NCBI GenBank assembly: GCA_009937455.1
Contig: JAACFN010000003.1
Location: forward strand, 1 to 36,725
Length of the DNA: 36,725 nt
Reading direction: 5' to 3'
Source: Verrucomicrobiaceae bacterium
GTDB taxonomy: Bacteria; Verrucomicrobiota; Verrucomicrobiia; Verrucomicrobiales; Akkermansiaceae
Shown here piece after piece: positions 10,091 through 19,188 of the stretch. The translations under genes and the position numbers were made by a program. The notes under the pieces were generated by a model. The model worked only from the letters and a program-made list of their open reading frames with translations. It did no database searches and was not told where the DNA came from. The first letter of the stretch is position 1. Every line of letters begins with the position of its first letter.

Positions 10091-10168
10091 TGGACTTAGT
10101 CCAAGATTATTTTAACTCTAAGCACATTTGGTATTTGGTATTTGGCTTTTGTGAATTAGAAGTGGCAC

Positions 10169-12013
10169 ATGGGTCGCATCCCTGAAGAGACTATTGAGCA
10201 GGTACTTGCCGCCACGGACATCGTGGATTTGGTAGGCTCCTACTTGCCCTTAAAGCGTGCCGGCTCCAACTTCAAAGCAAATTGCCCGTTCCATAACGAG
10301 AAGACCCCTTCTTTTATGGTCAATCCCGCAAGGCAGTCCTACCACTGCTTCGGCTGCGGTGAGGGTGGCAATGCCATTAGCTTTGTCATATCTTACGAAA
10401 ACCTGCCCTTCCCCGATGCCATCAAAAAGCTCGCTAATCGGGCCGGTGTAGTCGTTCAAGAGGACGCCTATGATCCAGAGGCCGATAAACGCAGAAGGAG
10501 GAAGTCTCGCCTTCTTGAACTGCACAATCAAGCTGCACGTTTCATGCATCAAGTGATGATGGAATCACCAGATGCCCAACATGCGCGCGATTACTTAAAA
10601 TCACGAGGTTACGGCAAAGGCATGGCAGAGAGGTGGGTTGTTGGCTGGATGCCTGAAAATCCTAGCACTTTTCTGAACTGGGCTCGTGAACAAGGTTTTA
10701 CAGGACGGGAATTATGCGAGAGTGGGCTGGCAGCACTAAAAAATGAGAACAACGCTCGTTCCGGCATTTACGTGCGCTTCCGTGACCGGCTCATGTTTCC
10801 TATCCATAATGATTATGGTGATATCATTGCCTTCAGTGGCAGGCAACTTCGTGAAGATCCTAATAGCGGCAAATACATCAACTCCCCAGAAACCCAGCTT
10901 TTCAAAAAATCGAAAGTGTTCTTCGCCCTAGATAAAGCGCGGCGACATATGACCAAAGATAAATATGCTTTACTATGCGAGGGCCAAATCGACGTCATCG
11001 CCTGCCATGAGAGTGGCATCGGCAGCGCCATTGCCACACTAGGAACGGCATGCACCCCGGATCACGCACGCCTCCTCAAGCGTTACACAAGTGATGTGGT
11101 GATTTGTTTTGATGCTGATGCCGCAGGATTCAAGGCGGCAGATAAAGCCTTTTCGATTCTAGCTCCTGAAGGCATGCATATTCGCATGGTGATCATGCCG
11201 CAGGGAGACGACCCAGACTCAATGATTAAGCGCGAGGGAGAAGATGCCTTCAAAACACTGGTCAACAATTCCCGCGAATACTTCATCGTCAAATTAGAAC
11301 ACGAGGCTTCAACTCGAGATTTATCATCTGTACGTGAACGAACAGCCTTGGCCAAGGAGCTAGCTAACCTCATTGCCTATGTTGGAGATAAACTCAGCAA
11401 AGACGGCCTCATCAATCAGGTGGCGACGAGGCTCGGTATCGGTGCCGAGGAAATGCGTGGAAGCGTCGTAGAGGCAGAAAAGCTTCGGGCTCGCGGCAAG
11501 GTCTTCGAACAAAGGCAAGCATCTAAAGACAGCAATGCTGACACGGCAATGACGCCAAAGGCTCAAGCCACACCGATGAACGGTTCTATTGCCTACCTTT
11601 GCCACCTTGCCTTAACGTCTCAAGATGCACAGGGTTGGCTTGGCGAGCAACTTGAAACCATTGTTGAACCTTTAAGCTCGCTCTCCGGAGGCTCAATCTT
11701 GCGTGATATTCTTGCTAAACTACCTGACCCCAATAGTGCTGCAGCTATTCAGACCTACCTCACCTCCCTGAAGCCTGATGACCAGCAAGCTCTGCGTAAC
11801 GCCATGACTCGCGACACCCCTGAGAGTCCTGTTCGTGCCGCTGAAGAGACAACGGCCATGCTGGTAAGCACCCATTTTCAAAACAAGGAGGCCGCCGTGC
11901 GTGCAAGGCTACGCCAACCTGATTTAGGGCCAGAGCAAATGGTCGCCCTAATGAATGAAGCCAAGGAACTTCAGGATATCCTCAAGAACCTTCAACAAAG
12001 GTTCATTCGATAG
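10169..12013 (+). CDS. dnaG: DNA primase DnaG
   Basis: CHC2 zinc finger CPFHNEKTPSFMVNPARQSYHCFGCGEGGNAISFV; TOPRIM region ALLCEGQIDVIACHESGI, VICFDADAAGFKAA. Confidence 0.97.
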   Translation: MGRIPEETIEQVLAATDIVDLVGSYLPLKRAGSNFKANCPFHNEKTPSFMVNPARQSYHCFGCGEGGNAISFVISYENLPFPDAIKKLANRAGVVVQEDAYDPEADKRRRRKSRLLELHNQAARFMHQVMMESPDAQHARDYLKSRGYGKGMAERWVVGWMPENPSTFLNWAREQGFTGRELCESGLAALKNENNARSGIYVRFRDRLMFPIHNDYGDIIAFSGRQLREDPNSGKYINSPETQLFKKSKVFFALDKARRHMTKDKYALLCEGQIDVIACHESGIGSAIATLGTACTPDHARLLKRYTSDVVICFDADAAGFKAADKAFSILAPEGMHIRMVIMPQGDDPDSMIKREGEDAFKTLVNNSREYFIVKLEHEASTRDLSSVRERTALAKELANLIAYVGDKLSKDGLINQVATRLGIGAEEMRGSVVEAEKLRARGKVFEQRQASKDSNADTAMTPKAQATPMNGSIAYLCHLALTSQDAQGWLGEQLETIVEPLSSLSGGSILRDILAKLPDPNSAAAIQTYLTSLKPDDQQALRNAMTRDTPESPVRAAEETTAMLVSTHFQNKEAAVRARLRQPDLGPEQMVALMNEAKELQDILKNLQQRFIR

Positions 12014-12024
12014 AAACCCAGTAT

Positions 12025-12834
12025 CTAGTTGGTTACCGGCTTTGCCAGAATAACCGCATCACCCGGCTGCACCACCATCCCTGCGCTCATGCTTGGGTAG
12101 TCGATATCTGCGATCACACGCTTTCCCTCAATCGCATTAATGCTTAGTTTGCCGATGAAGGCGGCACCTCTTTTGACAATCAGCTTGGACGTGTTGTCGA
12201 CAGGCATGTTGTCTGGCACGTCAATGACGGCAAAACCCCAGTTGTGATCGGTAGCGGTAATACGACCTTCCGCTTTGTTGCCCGCAATGCGCTTCTTGCG
12301 TTTTTGAATGCGATCATTGAGCTCGGCAATTTTCTGTTCATTGGCTGCTACACTCTCGCTAACAGATTCAGCGAGTATTTGTTGATCCTCAAATGCCCTA
12401 TTCGCTTTTTTAACATCCTCCTCGAGTTGCTTAACAAGACCCGGAACCTGATTTAGCTCAATATCCCCGCCCAATTCCTCGAATGCAGCCTTGATATTGG
12501 CAATAACATCTTGGGTTTTTTTGAGCTGGCTATCTTGATCTGCTATTTTATTGCTCCAGGTCGCTGCTTCGCGTTTCGTAAGCTTGATATTTGCCTCCAT
12601 GTTACCGAGCTCAGCATCAGCCTCTGCGAGTGAGGTCTTTACCTGATCTCGCTCAGTCTCCATATCCTTGGCTTCCTTCTTTGTCTTAATGATATAGGCG
12701 CTGCGGGTTTTATTCTGCTGATCGAGCTCGATACGATCATCTTGTAGTGCACTAAATTTACTCATAGTGCTGTAGGAGAACCAAGCACCTGTGAGAATGA
12801 TAACAATGGAAATAATGTAGGCAGCAAGTTTCAT
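12025..12834 (-). CDS. Membrane-anchored coiled-coil protein with C-terminal beta-rich module (paralog of 12977..13750)
   Basis: N-terminal TM (KLAAYIISIVIILTGAWF), long coiled coil, C-terminal WGFAVIDVPDNMPVDNTSKLIVKRGAAFIGKLSINAIEGKRVIADIDYPSMSAGMVVQPGDAVI. Confidence 0.8.
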   Translation of the reverse strand: MKLAAYIISIVIILTGAWFSYSTMSKFSALQDDRIELDQQNKTRSAYIIKTKKEAKDMETERDQVKTSLAEADAELGNMEANIKLTKREAATWSNKIADQDSQLKKTQDVIANIKAAFEELGGDIELNQVPGLVKQLEEDVKKANRAFEDQQILAESVSESVAANEQKIAELNDRIQKRKKRIAGNKAEGRITATDHNWGFAVIDVPDNMPVDNTSKLIVKRGAAFIGKLSINAIEGKRVIADIDYPSMSAGMVVQPGDAVILAKPVTN

Positions 12835-12976
12835 GGTCTGTGAGTGTGTTAAGGGAGAATTGAGATGTTTAATTTATAAAGTCATGCAGCACATGATGCG
12901 GTAAGCGAGATGAAACGAAGACTTTACAAATACGTGTGTGTTATCGAGTTAGTAAACTCAGTTCATGGGGTGACTG

Positions 12977-13750
12977 CTATAGTTTTTCCTCAGCCACTAC
13001 CTCATCCCCGGCCCGAAGCATTGTATCAGCCGGTATAGAATCTATCACAATATCAGCTGCAGAACGCCCTGCCTCAACCGCAGTCACTTTAAGCTTAGCG
13101 ATCACTTCGCCTGCTCTGACGACATCAAGCATGGAACCAGGAACGACACCTTCATTGTCTCCACCTGCGAGAATCACAAAACCCCACCCGTTATAGATGG
13201 CGCTAATGCTTGTTTTGAGACTCGTTAAGGAACGACCCGTAGAGTAACCATCGATCACTTGGCTCAGGGATTGAATCTTTTGCTTAGCGTCTTGATCTCG
13301 CTGGGTGAGCTTTGCCACTCGGTCTTCTTCATTAGCTGTGCCTTCCTCAGCCTCCATGAGCTGATTGCGTAAACGCTTAAGTTTAGGTATAAGGTCATCC
13401 GGCTCGGGCAATCCTTTGAGAATGTCTTCTGCCGCAGTAATCTGTTCTTCTTTGATGCCATGACTCTCCTTGAGAACACTAACCTCTTTCTTTAGATCAT
13501 CGTAGTCCCTGATGGCTGTGGCTAGCTTCTTACCAGTCTCTACAAGTTTGAGCGTCAAGTTAGCCTTGGATTCCTCGGCCTCTTTAAATCTTTTCTGTTG
13601 ATCCTCCAGTCTCTGGATCGTGTCCTTTTTCAATGCCTGCGCAGAGCGGAAATTATCAATTTCCTTGCCATAAGCCTGCTGGTTCTTAAACGCGACAAAA
13701 GCCGCAATGACCAAAACGGCAGCGGCTATGATTCCAATTATTTTAGACAT
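12977..13750 (-). CDS. Membrane-anchored coiled-coil protein with C-terminal beta-rich module (paralog of 12025..12834)
   Basis: N-terminal TM (IIGIIAAAVLVIAAFVAF), coiled coil, C-terminal WGFVILAGGDNEGVVPGSMLDVVRAGEVIAKLKVTAVEAGRSAADIVIDSIPADTMLRAGDEVV aligns with the neighbour. Confidence 0.8.
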   Translation of the reverse strand: MSKIIGIIAAAVLVIAAFVAFKNQQAYGKEIDNFRSAQALKKDTIQRLEDQQKRFKEAEESKANLTLKLVETGKKLATAIRDYDDLKKEVSVLKESHGIKEEQITAAEDILKGLPEPDDLIPKLKRLRNQLMEAEEGTANEEDRVAKLTQRDQDAKQKIQSLSQVIDGYSTGRSLTSLKTSISAIYNGWGFVILAGGDNEGVVPGSMLDVVRAGEVIAKLKVTAVEAGRSAADIVIDSIPADTMLRAGDEVVAEEKL

Positions 13751-13922
13751 GACGGGTAGAAATTTGTTACAGATGTCTTGATTGACATAACTAACTTACC
13801 TTATTTTACAAATTTTATGCTTAACCCGCAATGCAAAATTTGTTTATTTTTATTTAGTTTTTCCTTGTATCTACGATGATCAGCCAGCATTCGTACAGAA
13901 GAAAGAACTACTTTTAGTTTCT

Positions 13923-15641
13923 ATGCAGACTATTTTGCGCATTTTCTCCTATCTCGGTAAGTATCCTAAACTGGCTACTGCCCAGCTAGTTTGTGCCATT
14001 TTGATGACGCTTATGCTGCTGGTTTTCCCCATGATGACCGGACGCATCAAACGCGAGGTCATCGACGGGGGCGAGATTGAAAAGTTATGGCCATACGTTG
14101 CCATTGTGATTGTGGCCTTTTTTCTGAGGGACTTTTTCAACTGCCTACGAATCTTGATCAACAACATCTTTGAGCAAAAAGCCATTTATGATTTACGCTC
14201 ATCACTCTACAACAAGCTACAGCGTCTCCGCTTGAAGTGGTTCGATGAACGGCGCACAGGTGACATTATGACCCGAGTAGCGGAAGATGTCCCTCAGATG
14301 GAACGTGTTCTCATTGATGGCATTGAACAGGGTCTCATTGCGATGCTGCAGGTGCTTATCGTTACCATCTTTCTCTTCACCCGTTCGCCTATTCTCGCCA
14401 TCAGTGCTCTGGCACCTTTACCCTTACTGATCATCGGGGCATGGTTATACACTCGTCACGCCGGCAAACGTTACCGAATTGTCCGCAAGGCCACTGGCGA
14501 AATGAATGCCATGCTTCACGATAATATTGCCGGAATCAGACAAATTAAATCCTACGCTGCTGAGGATGATGAATTTGCGTGTTTCAATCAATCATCAGCT
14601 CAAGTGCGTGACGCTAATCTCACCGTTATGAAAGCGTGGGCTATCTACTCCCCCGCCATGAGCTTCTTCAACTCCATTGGCTACACCCTCGTTCTCGCCA
14701 TTGGTGCCTGGCAAATCTATCATAATGGTTTGGACAACGCCGTACTTTTGGAATTTTTCACCATTATTTGGGCCCTCTACGAACCCCTTGGCAGGCTCCA
14801 TCAGCTCAATCAAATGGCACAATCCTCGAAAGCCGCCGCAGAGCGTGTGTTTACCATACTCGATGAAGATGATGAAATCCATGCCACGGATGGGGCCGAC
14901 TTACCGCAACCAACTCGCGGCCATGTGAAGTTTGAACATTTGAGTTTTTCCTACTCAGCACAACCAACTCTGACCAATATTACTTTGGAGGCGCAACCAG
15001 GTCAGACCATTGCTCTAGTCGGCACTACAGGTGCTGGAAAATCCACTATCGTCAATCTCTTGTGTCGTTTCTATGAATATGACTCGGGCTCCATTACCAT
15101 TGACAATACCGAACTTAATACCATTTCGAAAAAATCTCTGCGTTCTACCATAGGGTATGTCACCCAAGATGCTTTTCTCTTCAATGGCCCCGTAAGGGAA
15201 AATCTCCATCTTGGGAAAAGGGATGCCTCTGATGCTGAAATGTGGAGCGCACTCAAAGCCGCCAACGCAGATCAATTTGTCAGTGAATTACCGGAGGCTC
15301 TTGATACCATTGTCGGGGAGCGAGGAGTCAAACTATCAGGAGGTGAGCGCCAACGCCTATCCATTGCACGAGCTCTACTCAAGAACCCTCCTATCCTGCT
15401 CCTAGACGAAGCCACCGCATCTGTAGATAGTGAAACTGAACGTCTGATCCAAGAAGCCTTAGACCACCTAATGAAGAATCGAACCGCATTTGTGATCGCC
15501 CACCGCCTCTCAACGATTCGAGATGCCGATATGATTCACGTGCTTGACCGCGGCCAGATTATTGAGAGCGGATCACACGAAGAGTTGATGAATAAAAACG
15601 GCAAATATGCTGAATTATCTCATCAATCGTTCCTCGCATAA
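13923..15641 (+). CDS. ABC transporter, fused permease/ATPase (MsbA-like exporter)
   Basis: ABC membrane domain, Walker A GTTGAGKST, signature KLSGGERQRLSIARALL, Walker B PPILLLDEATASVD, H-loop VIAHRLSTI. Confidence 0.93.
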   Translation: MQTILRIFSYLGKYPKLATAQLVCAILMTLMLLVFPMMTGRIKREVIDGGEIEKLWPYVAIVIVAFFLRDFFNCLRILINNIFEQKAIYDLRSSLYNKLQRLRLKWFDERRTGDIMTRVAEDVPQMERVLIDGIEQGLIAMLQVLIVTIFLFTRSPILAISALAPLPLLIIGAWLYTRHAGKRYRIVRKATGEMNAMLHDNIAGIRQIKSYAAEDDEFACFNQSSAQVRDANLTVMKAWAIYSPAMSFFNSIGYTLVLAIGAWQIYHNGLDNAVLLEFFTIIWALYEPLGRLHQLNQMAQSSKAAAERVFTILDEDDEIHATDGADLPQPTRGHVKFEHLSFSYSAQPTLTNITLEAQPGQTIALVGTTGAGKSTIVNLLCRFYEYDSGSITIDNTELNTISKKSLRSTIGYVTQDAFLFNGPVRENLHLGKRDASDAEMWSALKAANADQFVSELPEALDTIVGERGVKLSGGERQRLSIARALLKNPPILLLDEATASVDSETERLIQEALDHLMKNRTAFVIAHRLSTIRDADMIHVLDRGQIIESGSHEELMNKNGKYAELSHQSFLA

Positions 15642-15685
15642 ACAGTCGCCAATGCTACCCAGAGCATCCAGGAAAAATCCTGAGC

Positions 15686-16042
15686 TTACTCTTCTTGCCA
15701 CTGAACTTCTTTACCCTCAGCCCAGAGGTCCTCTAGGCTATATAGCTCACGTAATTCATTATGCATGATGTGCACCATGACATCGATGTAATCAAGCACC
15801 ACCCAGCGAGAAACTGCATCACCCTCTGCATTCACAGCATGAACCTCGTATTTCTCAATGATCTCTTTTTCAACATCGCGCATTACCGCTTTGAGGTGAG
15901 GCAGAGATGTTCCTGAACAGATAACCATGAAGTCCGTGAGCGATGATACTCCCCCGATATCAATAACACGGATGTCTTCAGCCTGCATTTGCTCCGCTGC
16001 TCGAGCGCAGGCGATAGCAAGTTTTTGTCCTTCGATAGCCAT
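15686..16042 (-). CDS. rsfS: Ribosome silencing factor RsfS (Iojap/YbeB family)
   Basis: AEDIRVIDIGGVSSLTDFMVICSGTSLPHLKAV...WVVLDYIDVMVHIMHNELRELYSLEDLW. Confidence 0.95.
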   Translation of the reverse strand: MAIEGQKLAIACARAAEQMQAEDIRVIDIGGVSSLTDFMVICSGTSLPHLKAVMRDVEKEIIEKYEVHAVNAEGDAVSRWVVLDYIDVMVHIMHNELRELYSLEDLWAEGKEVQWQEE

Positions 16043-16065
16043 GGGATTGTTTGATTTTTAGGGAT

Positions 16066-16088
16066 AAAAAAACCGCCCTGATTGGCGG
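16066..16088 (-). terminator. Intrinsic terminator / possible attenuator between tRNA-Ala and rsfS
   Basis: Minus strand CCGCC-AATCAG-GGCGG followed by TTTTTTT, about 23 nt before the rsfS ATG. Confidence 0.7.
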
Positions 16089-16154
16089 CGACTCATCAGT
16101 CATCTTTCACTGGTCGGCGGCTAGTGTAGCCGAGACCAAGCAATGAAAACAAAA

Positions 16155-16227
16155 TGGAGCATAGCGGATTCGAACCGCTGACCCCTTGCATGCCATGCAA
16201 GTGCTCTACCAACTGAGCTAATGCCCC
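16155..16227 (-). tRNA. tRNA-Ala (anticodon GGC)
   Basis: Minus strand GGGGCATTAGCTCAGTTGGTAGAGCACTTGCATGGCATGCAAGGGGTCAGCGGTTCGAATCCGCTATGCTCCA; full cloverleaf, anticodon loop ATGGCAT. Confidence 0.95.
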
Positions 16228-16349
16228 TTGTTTTCAGTAATACCGATCAACATCTACGATGTAGATGAAACAGGTTGTGCGGGGCGGAGGTATCCCACTC
16301 AAGCGACTGTGGCAAGATGTTTTTTATAGCTGAAGCAATCCGCCGCAGG

Positions 16350-17246
16350 CTATTGAGCCGCTTTAAGCAACCACTTCCTGAGATCTTGCGCGGCGATTAA
16401 AGTGCGCTCAAGACGCAAGCCCCTATTACCAATCCAAGTCTGGGACGAATATACTGGGTGGGTTAACCAGGCTGAGGGCACCACACCATCACGGAATTTC
16501 ATCGCTGAGCTTCCCTCTGTGAGCGAATTCCACCAGGCTATATCAACGGGAGACTGCGTCTGCATCTGCATTTGCCAGGCCGAATCGACAGCCGATGGAA
16601 TTTCACCCGTGGTCTGTAGTCCAATGATTCCATAGCAGCTTTCACCTGATTTCAGGCAACGTGTTAATAGCCGTCGGTTCTGGTTTTGAGGTGCATCCTT
16701 GTAAGGCATAAAAACAAAGCGGATCGTGCGCGCCGGTTTTTCACGAGCCATGGATGATGCCAACATCATCATGGTGGATACGGTATTCGCGTCCGCATCC
16801 CCGCCAGCGCCGGCGTAGGAGACAGCGGCAAAGATAACCTCTTGCGGCTTTTCTTCTCCAAGAATTTCCACCGATAAATTTTTCCACAGTAGCCCATGAG
16901 CTGCCTCCCCCTCTGACCTGCGTACCGGGTAGCCGACATTTTGAGGCCCTAGGCGACCTTCTATCATAGACGCGGCCCTCAGCAATCCAGCCCTTCCCGC
17001 TTCCGTTTCGATATCCCGCTCACCGATACGGCTGGTGAATTTATCCACCATATCTTCTAAATCACTGACCCGAAGCCCATGAGACACGATGACCGCATGG
17101 TTTTTCTCATCCTCACGCTCGAGGTAAAAATACATAAACATGAAGATGATGGTTCCAACCACTACCCCTACAGGCAAAATCATCAGTAGTATTTTATAAA
17201 TGCGCGGGGAGCCCTTATCGGCATGCATCGCTGTTGTATCAGACAT
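16350..17246 (-). CDS. Membrane-anchored protein with divergent M28 peptidase-like fold, probably not catalytic
   Basis: N-terminal TM (LLMILPVGVVVGTIIFMFMYFYL); EVIFAAVSYAGAGGDADANTVSTMMMLASSMAREKPARTIRFVFMPYKDAP resembles the M28 core without the usual metal ligands. Confidence 0.6.
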   Translation of the reverse strand: MSDTTAMHADKGSPRIYKILLMILPVGVVVGTIIFMFMYFYLEREDEKNHAVIVSHGLRVSDLEDMVDKFTSRIGERDIETEAGRAGLLRAASMIEGRLGPQNVGYPVRRSEGEAAHGLLWKNLSVEILGEEKPQEVIFAAVSYAGAGGDADANTVSTMMMLASSMAREKPARTIRFVFMPYKDAPQNQNRRLLTRCLKSGESCYGIIGLQTTGEIPSAVDSAWQMQMQTQSPVDIAWWNSLTEGSSAMKFRDGVVPSAWLTHPVYSSQTWIGNRGLRLERTLIAAQDLRKWLLKAAQ

Positions 17247-17278
17247 AGAGTAAATTAAAAATGAGTTGCTTGAATGGC

Positions 17279-18460
17279 TTACTCAAGCAGTGCCACCACT
17301 TCGGAAGCTGCTCTTTGGTGGGCACCACAATCACCAAGTTTCGCTGCTGTCGTCAGTAATTTTTGCCTTAAGGCGTCTCGGCTATCACTATCGTTCATTA
17401 GCCTCGATATGCTTAGCTCAATACGCCCAGGTTCGGCTTCACCTTGAATAAATTCCTCCACCACTTCCTCGCCAGCGAGAATGTTAACCAGGCCGATGTA
17501 GTCCAACTTCACCAACAGCTTACCCATGGCCCAAGTTGGCCATGAAATTTTGTAGACCAGACAATACGGCAGCCCCAAGGCCGCAGCCTCAAGAGTAGCT
17601 GTTCCGCTCGCGACCACACCAGAAGTAGCGCGTTGCATCAGGGAGTAGCTTGAGCCGGTCTTAATGGTAATAAGAGATTCAGGCAGCTTGGCATGCTGAA
17701 CAATATCACGCATGCGCCCAGCTAATACATCAGATGCAGCAGCAGCCTCAAATTTCCATTCTGGATTATGTGAATGAATACGCCTGACGGTTTCGACCAT
17801 GACAGGAAAGAGCCTCGAGACCTCACGTTCTCGGCTTCCTGGAAACAAGCCTATTAAGTCTTGCTCACGTGTGACATCTTCACGTTTATCCTCTAATTCA
17901 TCCACCAGCGGATGCCCGGTGAAAACGGTAGTAAGTCCAGCCGACTCAAATATCTCTTTTTCAAAGGGGAAAATACACAGCATCAGGTCCAGGGTCTGCG
18001 CCATTTTAGGTATCCTGCCCTTATTCCATGCCCATACCTGAGGGCTAATGTAGTAGACTATTTTCGTCTTTGGCAGGCGCTTTTTAACCGCATGAGCCAG
18101 TCGCAAATTGAAACCTGGGTAATCAATCAATATGAGCACATCCGGTTTGAGCTCTTCAACCTCGGCAAGCATCTTATCGAAACGCTCTTTAAACCATTGA
18201 TAATGCTTAAGAACTTCCCATATGCCCATGACCGCAGCATCCTCTACCCAATTCGTTAAGCCTTTGCCAGCCACCGCCCGCATCGCAGGACCACCAGCCC
18301 CATGAAATAGAACAGAAGGCACACGGCTAAGCAACGCCTCCATCAGGCATGCTCCATGAGTATCCCCACTGACCTCACCTGCAACAATGTAGATCGATTT
18401 CTGATTTGCTCCACTCACCAAGACATGGATAGCTGGGTTAAAAAAAACTGCAAACTTCAA
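17279..18460 (-). CDS. lpxB: Lipid-A-disaccharide synthase
   Basis: IYIVAGEVSGDTHGACLMEAL, HGAGGPAM, VMGIWEVLKHY, DYPGFNLRLA, YYISPQVWAWNKGRI, FTGHPLVDE, LFPGSREREVSRL. Confidence 0.96.
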   Translation of the reverse strand: MKFAVFFNPAIHVLVSGANQKSIYIVAGEVSGDTHGACLMEALLSRVPSVLFHGAGGPAMRAVAGKGLTNWVEDAAVMGIWEVLKHYQWFKERFDKMLAEVEELKPDVLILIDYPGFNLRLAHAVKKRLPKTKIVYYISPQVWAWNKGRIPKMAQTLDLMLCIFPFEKEIFESAGLTTVFTGHPLVDELEDKREDVTREQDLIGLFPGSREREVSRLFPVMVETVRRIHSHNPEWKFEAAAASDVLAGRMRDIVQHAKLPESLITIKTGSSYSLMQRATSGVVASGTATLEAAALGLPYCLVYKISWPTWAMGKLLVKLDYIGLVNILAGEEVVEEFIQGEAEPGRIELSISRLMNDSDSRDALRQKLLTTAAKLGDCGAHQRAASEVVALLE

Positions 18461-18513
18461 TCTTTCTTCTTCCTTCTTGATTGTTGCCCCCAGATTCTTG
18501 ATTCTGAATCCGC

Positions 18514-19188
18514 ATGCGCATTGATATCATCACGCTTTTTCCAGAAATTGCCCTCAGCCCATTGAGCGATAGCATCATCAAACGCGCACGAGAACAGGGT
18601 TTGGTGGACATACACGCCCATCAACTACGTGATTGGGCCACAGGAAAGCATCGCAAGACAGACGATTACCTCTGCGGTGGCGGCCAAGGAATGCTCATGA
18701 TGCCAGAGCCGGTTTTCGCTGCTGTAGATGAACTTAAACAGGACGATACGCGCATCATCCTGATGACACCACAGGGCAAACCATTCATACAAGCAGACGC
18801 CCAACGCCTCTCCACTTCTCAGCATGTGATTATTCTGTGTGGTCACTACGAGGGTGTAGACCACCGCATTATTGACGCCCTCGTCGACGAGGAAATCTCG
18901 ATTGGAGACTACATACTTACCAATGGCGCTGTGGCTGCCGCAGTGGTGACTGATGCTATCGTTCGACTATTACCCGGTGCCTTAGGTGATGCCAGATCAC
19001 CAGTAGAAGAATCATTCTCTGATCCCAACATGCTCGAAGCACCCGCATACACCAAGCCCAATGAGTTTCGCGGCATGAAGGTTCCAGATGTGCTGCTGAG
19101 TGGAGATCACGGAAAAATCTCAAGCTGGAAAAAGCAACAAGCGCTCGCGCGAACAAAAGAGAATAGACCCGACCTGCTTGACAACTAG
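18514..19188 (+). CDS. trmD: tRNA (guanine(37)-N1)-methyltransferase
   Basis: MRIDIITLFPEI, DDYLCGGGQGMLMMPEPV, LCGHYEGVDHRIIDALVDEEISIGDYIL, SFSDPNMLEAPAYTKPNEFRGMKVPDVLLSGDHGKI. Confidence 0.96.
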   Translation: MRIDIITLFPEIALSPLSDSIIKRAREQGLVDIHAHQLRDWATGKHRKTDDYLCGGGQGMLMMPEPVFAAVDELKQDDTRIILMTPQGKPFIQADAQRLSTSQHVIILCGHYEGVDHRIIDALVDEEISIGDYILTNGAVAAAVVTDAIVRLLPGALGDARSPVEESFSDPNMLEAPAYTKPNEFRGMKVPDVLLSGDHGKISSWKKQQALARTKENRPDLLDN

